From Thermoprotei archaeon (GTDB lineage: Archaea > Thermoproteota > Thermoprotei_A > Sulfolobales > NBVN01): a stretch of DNA of 19,549 nt. How positions within the stretch are numbered: position 1 is the stretch's first letter; every line of letters starts with the position of its first letter. Of this stretch, positions 1 through 6,273 are shown piece by piece. The stretch is taken from NCBI GenBank assembly GCA_003661745.1, contig QMWS01000004.1:1-19549 (forward strand). The letters run 5' to 3'. Under the pieces are notes generated by a model. That model ran no database searches and had not been told where the DNA came from. It worked only from the letters and a program-made list of their open reading frames with translations. A program made the position numbers and the translations under genes.

Positions 1-1
1 A

Positions 2-1864
2 AATACGTCACTATCATTTAACACACACTCGCCCATTACGTCACTATCCGCTACACTGGATCTAAACAAAGTTATCGTAGGTACTGCTAGTAAGTCATAT
101 TTGATTCTTGGTTTAGGAGATTATATACTAAAGAAGGAAGAACCCATTGACCTAAGTACCAGAGAACTTCAGCCCCTAACTATTCATGTTATTACAGCTA
201 ATGGGACAGCCGTAGCTAACGCTAAAGTTGAAATATATGACATTAGAGGTGTTCTGGTAGCCGAGGGATTTACTGATACTAATGGGACATATAGAGTAGA
301 TTTCATCCTTCCTGGCACTTATAACATATCAGTACAACCACCAGTCGATTATCTTGAGAAAGTATCGAAAATAGTATCAATAACTAAAGAAACACGTGAG
401 ATTACAGTAGCGTGTAATTACGCTGCTATAAATGTGTACTTCAATATTCTTGATTCTGAAACAAAGAGAGGTATTGAAGAGAGCGTGAGCTTCACCCTCA
501 GCAACCCAGAGACCTTCATGAAGTATGAGATCACAAGCAAGAATTCCTCTTTCTACTTGAAACTGTTGCCTGGACAATACAGGATATCCATAGCACCCAG
601 TCGGTACATAGTAGGAAAGCCGCTCTATCAAGAGCTGACAACATACATTAATGTACCAAAGGATAGAAACATAACTTTATACCTCACACGCAATACGTTC
701 AGACTAACCCTGAGATTTATAGATAACGAGACACGTGGTCCGCCCAAGGAGTCCGTTCAGGCACTACTTTACAAGGAAGGAAAGCTCATTGCAAGTTCTG
801 TAATATCTACTTATAAAAATACATTAACGTTAACATTAAGGGATAAAGGTACATTCATACTCGAAATAACGCCTTTGCCGCCTCCTAATGAGGAACCATA
901 CTACGTGAGCAATACATACACAATAAATGTAACAAGTGACATGCAGGAAGTGATTTTCCTGTATCCTAATCACATGAAATTAACCCTAAATGTTATAGAT
1001 AAGGATACGGGCGGCCCGCCCCTAACTTCTATTAAAGTTATGGTAGACAATAGATACGCTACAACACTGCCAGCCAATACCTCATACGTAGTGCTTGAAG
1101 TTACTAAAGGTATACATTCTCTAACACTCGTACCTATGCCAGAGTACAGCTATCTTAAGATACCTCTCTATAACATTACAAGGCTAGATATCAGAGTAGT
1201 TAGGGAGACTACATTAAACGTATCCCTTACGAGAATATACATGAAGGTAGAGCTAAGTATAAGGGACTACTACACAGGAGGAGGACCAGCAGAAAAACTA
1301 GCACTAATGATTAACGGTAATAAAGTAGCTGAAATTCAGCCGAATGCATCAGCGCCAGTATTATTCACTGCGTACTTACATGTAGGGGAGAACATTATTC
1401 AGCTAAAAGGTAGGTACATATATTCTGACTACATTAAAAAAGTAAACATAGTGAATGCTACCGCGATCGATATTGATCTCCTACGCAAGCTCTTCACGAT
1501 AAAAATCGTAGTTGTTAATGACATAGGGCAGAAGCTAAGTGGAGGCGTGGCTGAAGCGAGGGGTATTAACTTAAGGTTTGAGGCTACAAGCAGCATTGTT
1601 GATGGCGAGGTGTACCTTAAGCTGCCTTTCGGAATGTACACTATTGAGGTAATACAGCCAGGGTATGAGAAGTATGTCGTAGAGAAGGTAGTAGATCACG
1701 ATGAAGAGATGTCTGTTGTGCTGTACCCGAGATTAACTACACTATTAACCAGATACTTACCTGTGCTTGTTGGTGTTAGCGTTATAGCAGCAATAATAGC
1801 GCTGATATTTAAGTATAGGGCTAAGATTAAAAGCTTAATAACCCCTGAGGAGGAGTTATTTTGA
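2..1864 (+). CDS. Membrane-anchored surface protein with beta-sandwich repeats, 5' end outside window
   Basis: The frame is open from the first bases with no stop, so the TTG at 101 is probably not the start and the gene begins upstream. The first ~35 residues (TSLSATLDLNKVIVGTAS-type) resemble the last blade of a WD40 or PQQ-like beta-propeller. After residue ~25 (numbered from TTG 101) come about six related units of 80-100 residues. Each opens with a strand such as LTLRFIDNETRGPP, LTLNVIDKDTGGPP or VELSIRDYYTGGGP, like carboxypeptidase-regulatory or CNA-B/Ig-type sandwiches. Many N-x-S/T sequons fit an exported glycoprotein. A single hydrophobic segment (about 552-570) followed by KYRAKIK and a short acidic tail suggests an outside-facing protein with a C-terminal anchor. 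The signal peptide would lie outside the window. Ligand and role are unknown; S-layer-associated or sugar/peptide-binding roles are possible. Confidence 0.8.
   Translation, partial: NTSLSFNTHSPITSLSATLDLNKVIVGTASKSYLILGLGDYILKKEEPIDLSTRELQPLTIHVITANGTAVANAKVEIYDIRGVLVAEGFTDTNGTYRVDFILPGTYNISVQPPVDYLEKVSKIVSITKETREITVACNYAAINVYFNILDSETKRGIEESVSFTLSNPETFMKYEITSKNSSFYLKLLPGQYRISIAPSRYIVGKPLYQELTTYINVPKDRNITLYLTRNTFRLTLRFIDNETRGPPKESVQALLYKEGKLIASSVISTYKNTLTLTLRDKGTFILEITPLPPPNEEPYYVSNTYTINVTSDMQEVIFLYPNHMKLTLNVIDKDTGGPPLTSIKVMVDNRYATTLPANTSYVVLEVTKGIHSLTLVPMPEYSYLKIPLYNITRLDIRVVRETTLNVSLTRIYMKVELSIRDYYTGGGPAEKLALMINGNKVAEIQPNASAPVLFTAYLHVGENIIQLKGRYIYSDYIKKVNIVNATAIDIDLLRKLFTIKIVVVNDIGQKLSGGVAEARGINLRFEATSSIVDGEVYLKLPFGMYTIEVIQPGYEKYVVEKVVDHDEEMSVVLYPRLTTLLTRYLPVLVGVSVIAAIIALIFKYRAKIKSLITPEEELF
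4..48 (+). repeat. 12-bp direct repeat, 33 bp apart and in frame
   Basis: TACGTCACTATC occurs at 4-15 and again at 37-48. The 33-base spacing is 11 codons, so both copies encode the same residues (TSLS) in the open frame of the surface-protein gene. It probably reflects repeated propeller strands or a small internal duplication; the part of the gene that would settle this lies left of the window. Confidence 0.6.
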
Positions 1865-1898
1865 ATCTGAGTTTAGAGGTCGGACTTGAAGCACGAAG

Positions 1899-1910
1899 CT
1901 TATATTTTTA
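1899..1910 (+). promoter_or_regulatory. TATA-like box for glyA
   Basis: CTTATATTTTTA lies about 25 bases before position ~1930. This gives a very short leader containing GGTGATG (1927-1933), an SD-like match just before the ATG at 1936. The position fits an archaeal promoter; no transcription data are available. Confidence 0.6.
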
Positions 1911-1935
1911 ACAGCAAGTCTTATGTGGTGATGGT

Positions 1936-3234
1936 ATGTCGTTACCTGAGGAATTAATTAAGGTTATCGAAATTACCCGAGCCCACAACAGGTGGAGGAG
2001 GTTCGAGTGCATAAATCTAATAGCTTCAGAGAATGTCATGTCTCCACTTGCTGAAGCAGCTTACTTTACTGACATGATGCATAGGTATGCTGAGGGAAAG
2101 CCTAGGAAAAGGTTCTATCAAGGCAACACATACACGGACGAAATAGAGTTACTTGTAATGGATTTGATGAGTAAGCTACTTAATGTTAAGTACATAGAAC
2201 CTAGACCTATTAGCGGTACGATCGCAAATGCAGCGGTATTTAGAGTCCTCGGGCAGCCAGGAGATCAAGCACTAATAGCTCCTGTTCAAGCAGGCGCCCA
2301 CGTATCACACACTAAGTTCGGCACATTGGGTGCGCTAGGAATTAAACAGATAGAGCTCCCCTTCGACCTAGAGAATTGGAATATCGATGTAGATAAGGCC
2401 GTTAAGTTAATAGAGGAGATTAAGCCTAAATTCGTCACGCTAGGTGCTAGCGTCTACCTCTTCCCACACCCAACTAAGGAAATAGCTGAAGCTGCACATG
2501 CTGTTGGGGCGAAAGTCGTTCACGATGTAGCGCACGTACTTGGACTAATAGCAGGGAAGAGATGGCCTAACCCTATCCATGATGGTGCTGACGTATGTAC
2601 ATCATCTACTCATAAGACATTCCCTGGCCCACAGGGTGGCATAATATTCACTGATGACGAAAAAATGTATAAGGCGATTTCAAAGACAGTCTTCCCGTGG
2701 TTCATAAGTAATCACCACCTCCACAGATTACCTGCTATGGCTGTCACAGCTATCGAGATGATTCACTTTGGTGAAAAGTACGCGGATCAGATAGTTAGAA
2801 ATGCGAAAGCATTCGCTGAGGCACTAGCGAGTGAAGGTTTTAAGGTACTTGCCGAGCACTTAGGATACACTAAGTCCCACACATTGGTAGTCGATGTGAG
2901 AGAGCTTGGTGGAGGAGCTAAGGTAGCAAAGCTGCTTGAGGAGGCTAATATCATAGCTAACAAGAACCTGCTACCTTGGGATCCGCCTGAGAAGGTGAAG
3001 GATCCAAGCGGGTTGAGGCTAGGCGTACAGGAAATGACTAGGTTCGGAATGAAGGAGAGCGACTTTAAGGAGGTAGCTAGGTTAATGCGTAAGGTACTCA
3101 TAGACGGCAGAGACCCTAAGGAAGTAAGGAAAGAGGTAATAGAATTCCGTAAAGAGTTTATAGAGGTAGAGTATACGTTTAAGATGCCGGAGGACCTAGA
3201 GAAGAGCCCGATTAAGGTGCCGATGCTGCTATGA
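1936..3234 (+). CDS. glyA: Serine hydroxymethyltransferase
   Basis: This is a PLP enzyme that interconverts serine and glycine while moving a one-carbon unit to or from a pterin carrier (in archaea tetrahydromethanopterin or a folate). The whole 432-residue protein matches the family. Visible marks are NLIASEN near residue 27, RFYQGNTYTDEIE near 59, the HDVAHVLGL segment near 196 and the PLP-lysine motif STHKTFPGPQGG with Lys227. Further matches are SNHHLHRLPA and the C-terminal GLRLGVQEMTRFGM. The length is normal for the archaeal form. The ATG is preceded by GGTGATG with short spacing and by a TATA box at 1899-1910. The next gene overlaps its stop by 4 bases, so the two are probably co-transcribed and translationally coupled. 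No anomalies are seen. Confidence 0.97.
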   Translation: MSLPEELIKVIEITRAHNRWRRFECINLIASENVMSPLAEAAYFTDMMHRYAEGKPRKRFYQGNTYTDEIELLVMDLMSKLLNVKYIEPRPISGTIANAAVFRVLGQPGDQALIAPVQAGAHVSHTKFGTLGALGIKQIELPFDLENWNIDVDKAVKLIEEIKPKFVTLGASVYLFPHPTKEIAEAAHAVGAKVVHDVAHVLGLIAGKRWPNPIHDGADVCTSSTHKTFPGPQGGIIFTDDEKMYKAISKTVFPWFISNHHLHRLPAMAVTAIEMIHFGEKYADQIVRNAKAFAEALASEGFKVLAEHLGYTKSHTLVVDVRELGGGAKVAKLLEEANIIANKNLLPWDPPEKVKDPSGLRLGVQEMTRFGMKESDFKEVARLMRKVLIDGRDPKEVRKEVIEFRKEFIEVEYTFKMPEDLEKSPIKVPMLL

Positions 3235-4016
3235 CCGAGCACAGTAAGTGGGAGCTACTCTCTTGGGAGGACATAAATAACATATCAAAGAAGCCCAACT
3301 CCCTAGCAATACTTCCAGTCGGAAGCATAGAGCAGCACGGACCGCATCTCCCTGTAGGTACTGACTTTTTAATTGCTGATAAAGTAGCGGAAATTCTTAC
3401 CAAGAAACTTAACGAAAAGAACATACCCACAATAAAACTCCCTCCTATACCTTTCGGCTTAAGCAGCATGTGGCAGGCATACCCGGGAACAGTAACCCTA
3501 AGGTACGATACGTTCGCAAAGTTAATAATTGAAGTACTTACATCCGTAATTGCTGCAGGCTTCAGCAACATACTGATCTTGAATAGCCACGTGGGAAATT
3601 CTGATTTACTACGCGTAGCTGCTAGGGAGGCTGTAGAGCACGCGGGAAAAGGGAAGGTAGCTGTAATAACTATATGGGAATTTATCGGCGATATAATCAA
3701 CACACTATTCGAGACCCCCTTCTTTCACGCTGACGAAGCTGAAACAAGTGTAGCACTAGCACTGGGGATATCACTTATTAGGGAGCCAGTACGCTCATCA
3801 GACATATTCAGGGTATACAATGAGAAGTGGCATAGCCTGGACTTAACGAGAAGGCCAAAGGCATACGTGTTTAGACCTGAGTCACGGACGATGCATGGAC
3901 CAGGAGCTTATGGGAGGCCTGACAAGTCAAGTAAGGAGAAAGGCGACGTACTAGTGAGAGAACTAATTAACAGATTAGTTGATTTTGTTAATGACTTTAT
4001 CGAAGATAAGGTGTAA
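3231..4016 (+). CDS. Creatininase-family (ArfB-like) amidohydrolase
   Basis: The protein (261 residues) belongs to the creatininase superfamily of metal-dependent amidohydrolases. This superfamily includes creatininase and the archaeal deformylase ArfB, which removes formate from a formamidopyrimidine in flavin/F420 synthesis. Visible motifs are GSIEQHGPHLPVGTD (residues 31-45, with Glu34, His36 and Asp45 as likely metal or active-site ligands), His120, and HADEAETS (166-173). The usual NGHGGN is NSHVGN here (118-123): the His is kept but two glycines are replaced. The start ATG overlaps the glyA stop as ATGA, so translation is probably coupled to glyA. A T5 run just after the stop may end transcription. 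The substrate cannot be read from sequence; ArfB activity is one possibility, and the glyA linkage hints at a one-carbon or formamide role. Confidence 0.85.
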   Translation: MTEHSKWELLSWEDINNISKKPNSLAILPVGSIEQHGPHLPVGTDFLIADKVAEILTKKLNEKNIPTIKLPPIPFGLSSMWQAYPGTVTLRYDTFAKLIIEVLTSVIAAGFSNILILNSHVGNSDLLRVAAREAVEHAGKGKVAVITIWEFIGDIINTLFETPFFHADEAETSVALALGISLIREPVRSSDIFRVYNEKWHSLDLTRRPKAYVFRPESRTMHGPGAYGRPDKSSKEKGDVLVRELINRLVDFVNDFIEDKV

Positions 4017-4020
4017 TAAC

Positions 4021-4030
4021 GACTTTTTAC
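4021..4030 (+). terminator. Candidate T-tract terminator of the glyA operon
   Basis: GACTTTTTAC follows the creatininase-family stop by a few bases, and its T5 run (4024-4028) overlaps the stop codon of the convergent regulator gene. Archaeal RNA polymerase commonly terminates at such T-tracts without a hairpin. With only 10 bases between the genes, read-through would produce antisense RNA to the regulator. Confidence 0.4.
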
Positions 4031-4722
4031 TCAATAATACGGTATTCCTTACCCGCATGAAGATAGACCAAACCTTCCTTTATCATTGCATCAAGCAGCA
4101 GCTTCTCAGCACTACTTAAATTACGCACTTCACTGATGTGTAGCGGGAACTTAGCTTTAAAACCAGCTAGAAATTCCTGACTGACCAAATACCCTGCTAT
4201 GTGCACTAGCGAGCCACTACTTATGTAGATCTCTAGAGGCTTTCTGGCTAATTTCCTAGCCTCCTCAATACTCAGTACCCCTCTCTCACGAATCTCCTTA
4301 ATTAAAGGATCTTCACTTGGCTTATCTGCCCTCTCCTCACTTCTGTAAGGTTCCTTCTCGCCTAGCTTAGGCTGAGCCATTCTAAGTAGGTCTAATTCCT
4401 GCTCGAGTTTCTTAACTCGAGAGCTTAACCTACTTACCTCATTCTTAAGTGTGTCAACCGCGCGCATTAACTGCTCTACAACATCTTTGATTTTCTCTAA
4501 GTCTTTGCTACTTAATTCTGCGTGCTCTTCATTAATTACTGGAGGAGTTACACGTACTACGTAACCCCCCTTAGATGACCTGACAACATACCCTGCTTCC
4601 CTAAGCCTATAAAGTGCTGCCCTAACGGAAGAAAGGGGCATACCTAAGGCATCAGCTATCTCCCTAGGTGTCGCGCCCGGGTTATTTTTCAGAAACGCAA
4701 GTACTTTTTGATCAACGCTCAA
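4027..4722 (-). CDS. Winged-helix regulator with coiled coil and unknown C-terminal domain
   Basis: This 231-residue protein has an N-terminal winged helix-turn-helix (about 1-55: VLAFLKNNPGATPREIADAL, then a recognition helix around SSVRAALYRLREAGYV and a wing GGYVVR). Residues ~72-115 form a heptad-rich coiled coil (LEKIKDVVEQLMRAV, VSRLSSRVKKLEQELDLL). A charged linker follows, then a C-terminal domain (~138-231) that I do not recognise. The likely role is a dimeric DNA-binding regulator. The start is TTG: the second codon upstream is a stop (TAG) and no other start fits. A TATA-like box (4751-4762) lies so close that the transcript should be nearly leaderless. It converges with the glyA operon 10 bases away. 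Target genes and ligand are unknown. Confidence 0.75.
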   Translation of the reverse strand: MSVDQKVLAFLKNNPGATPREIADALGMPLSSVRAALYRLREAGYVVRSSKGGYVVRVTPPVINEEHAELSSKDLEKIKDVVEQLMRAVDTLKNEVSRLSSRVKKLEQELDLLRMAQPKLGEKEPYRSEERADKPSEDPLIKEIRERGVLSIEEARKLARKPLEIYISSGSLVHIAGYLVSQEFLAGFKAKFPLHISEVRNLSSAEKLLLDAMIKEGLVYLHAGKEYRIIE

Positions 4723-4750
4723 TCTCTATCAGTTAAGTAAGTTATTTGTA

Positions 4751-4762
4751 GGATAATAAAGC
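4751..4762 (-). promoter_or_regulatory. TATA-like box for the winged-helix regulator
   Basis: Read on the minus strand the segment is GCTTTATTATCC. A start about 25 bases on would fall near 4730, leaving a leader of roughly 8 bases before the TTG at 4722. No SD site is visible, which fits leaderless-type initiation. Confidence 0.45.
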
Positions 4763-4790
4763 CTAATGAATAGTACGTGTCAAACTAGCA

Positions 4791-6179
4791 CTAGCGCTTC
4801 CTAGGATATATGTAGTCCTTAGGTGCCTTACTGAAGGGCTCTAGGTACTTCCTAAGAACTTTAGGTATTTCGACAACGCCGTCCTCACGCTGGTAATTCT
4901 CTAGTATTGCAGTTATTGTTCTAGTGCTAGCTATTGCGGTAGAGTTAAGCATGTGGACAAAATCCTTCACCATGCCCTTCCTACGCACGAACTTTATCTT
5001 TAGTCTGTAAGCCTGCCAGTCAAGTACGTTACTACAGCTGACTAGCTCGCGGAACCTTCCCTGAGCTGGGTACCAAGCCTCGAGGTCGTACTTCATTGCT
5101 GCCCTTAGATTTAGCTCGCCAGACGCTATGTTGACTACTCTGTATGGGATTCCTAAGCCCTGATACAGCTCCTCCGCGTTACGTATTAACTGATGAAATA
5201 CATCCCAGCTCTGCTCAGGTAGCGTAAATGCGAACTGTTCAACCTTGTGGAATTGGTGAACCCTGAAGATACCCTTTAAGTCCCTATTGCCCGCGCCTGC
5301 CTCCTTCCTAAAGCACGGGCTAACACCTACGTAAAGCAGTGGCAGGTCCTCCTCGGGAATGGTCTCCCCTGCATGAAGGGCTGCTAGGGGATGCTCGGCT
5401 GTAGCTATTAGGTATAGGTCCTCGTTCTCTATTTTATAGAGTGCATCCTTAAAGGCAGAAAACTCCTCTACCGCAGCCATGTACTTGCCTTTAAGCATGT
5501 ACGGCGGTATAACGAGCTTAAAGCCTTTGCTAGTTAGGTAGTCTATAGCGTACGCTAACAGCGCCATATCAAGCCAGACGACATCATCAAATATGTAGTA
5601 GAATCTTGAGCCAGCTACCTCGCCAGCCTTCAGCGTATCGCCCAACTTAAGCACGTTCTCAAGCATGTCTGCATGACCTACTATTTCCCAGTCAATTACC
5701 TCGTAATCCATCCTAACTCCCTTACCCTCGGTTTCAGCTAAGAACTCATTCAAGTGCTTCCTCTGAACCTTAGCCTTTCCCCACGCCCTAATTACCTTAT
5801 TGTAGCTTTCATCTGGACCGATAGGAACTGACTCATGTAGTAAGCTGGGCATGTTATCTAGCAGCTCAGTTCTCATGTTGCTTAGTTCCTTCAGCTTTTG
5901 CTCGTACTCACCAATGATTTTAAGTAGCTCCTTAGCCTCCTCAACCTTAGCTTTCCTTAGCTCCGGAGGAGACTTAGCTACTTCCGCACTAATGATATTG
6001 TGTTTGTGCCTGAGCTTATTGAGCTCTGTCTGAACTCTCCTCCACTCACGGTCGATCTCTAGGAACTTGTCAACTAGTGACGGATCCATAAACCTCTTTC
6101 TAAGGTTCTCCCTCATTAAGTCCGGGTTCTTCCTCAGCACCTCAAGGACGGACCAAGGCATACCTCCCCAGCCATACAT
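4791..6179 (-). CDS. serS: Seryl-tRNA synthetase
   Basis: This class II synthetase charges tRNA-Ser with serine in the cytoplasm. It is of the common type with an N-terminal antiparallel coiled-coil arm (about residues 30-110), not the rare methanogen form. Motif 2 is visible as SPCFRKEAGAGNRDLKGIFR, followed by VHQFHKVEQFAF. Motif 3 is LNSTAIASTRTITAILENYQ, then EIPKVLRKYL. The 462-residue length is normal. Two starts compete. ATG 6179 sits about where the transcript should begin from the TATA box at 6198-6209, so it would be leaderless. ATG 6161 (residue 7, MPWSVLEVLRKNP) matches the usual family N-terminus, but its GGAGGT abuts it with no spacer. Downstream of the helicase on the same strand with 94 bases between, it has its own promoter. 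Confidence 0.96.
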   Translation of the reverse strand: MYGWGGMPWSVLEVLRKNPDLMRENLRKRFMDPSLVDKFLEIDREWRRVQTELNKLRHKHNIISAEVAKSPPELRKAKVEEAKELLKIIGEYEQKLKELSNMRTELLDNMPSLLHESVPIGPDESYNKVIRAWGKAKVQRKHLNEFLAETEGKGVRMDYEVIDWEIVGHADMLENVLKLGDTLKAGEVAGSRFYYIFDDVVWLDMALLAYAIDYLTSKGFKLVIPPYMLKGKYMAAVEEFSAFKDALYKIENEDLYLIATAEHPLAALHAGETIPEEDLPLLYVGVSPCFRKEAGAGNRDLKGIFRVHQFHKVEQFAFTLPEQSWDVFHQLIRNAEELYQGLGIPYRVVNIASGELNLRAAMKYDLEAWYPAQGRFRELVSCSNVLDWQAYRLKIKFVRRKGMVKDFVHMLNSTAIASTRTITAILENYQREDGVVEIPKVLRKYLEPFSKAPKDYIYPRKR

Positions 6180-6197
6180 TAACCTTGAAATAAGGAG

Positions 6198-6209
6198 TTT
6201 ATACTTTTT
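6198..6209 (-). promoter_or_regulatory. TATA-like box for serS
   Basis: Minus-strand AAAAAGTATAAA includes a purine-rich BRE-like stretch and a TATA core. It predicts a transcript start near 6178, exactly at the first in-frame ATG. Confidence 0.55.
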
Positions 6210-6223
6210 ACCTCAATTAGGTA
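6209..6223. promoter_or_regulatory. Palindrome abutting the serS TATA box
   Basis: TACCT-CAATT-AGGTA is a perfect 5-bp inverted repeat around a 5-base centre. It touches the BRE/TATA of serS on its upstream side, the usual place for an activator or repressor site. A hairpin in helicase read-through RNA is the alternative. No T-tract follows it, so it is a poor terminator. Confidence 0.3.
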
Positions 6224-6273
6224 CAGCAACCTGTGAGAGACGAACTCCTTAATGCTCGGCTTACTCAGCCTTA

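Larger units (their letters stand above)
6191..6251. repeat. 9-bp inverted repeat flanking the serS promoter
   Basis: TAAGGAGTT (6191-6199) and AACTCCTTA (6243-6251) are exact reverse complements separated by 43 bases. They enclose the TATA box and the small palindrome in the gap between the helicase and serS. This could be chance in 94 bases, a looped regulator site or an RNA stem. Confidence 0.35.

Noticed and set aside
2787..3703. Long minus-strand frames opposite glyA and the creatininase-family gene
   Set aside because: They are Ser/Leu-rich mirror frames of well-supported genes, with no recognisable family, SD or promoter.
6209..6223. Hairpin as a terminator for the helicase
   Set aside because: On the helicase strand it is followed by an A-run and the serS TATA box, not by a T-tract; a regulator site is more likely.
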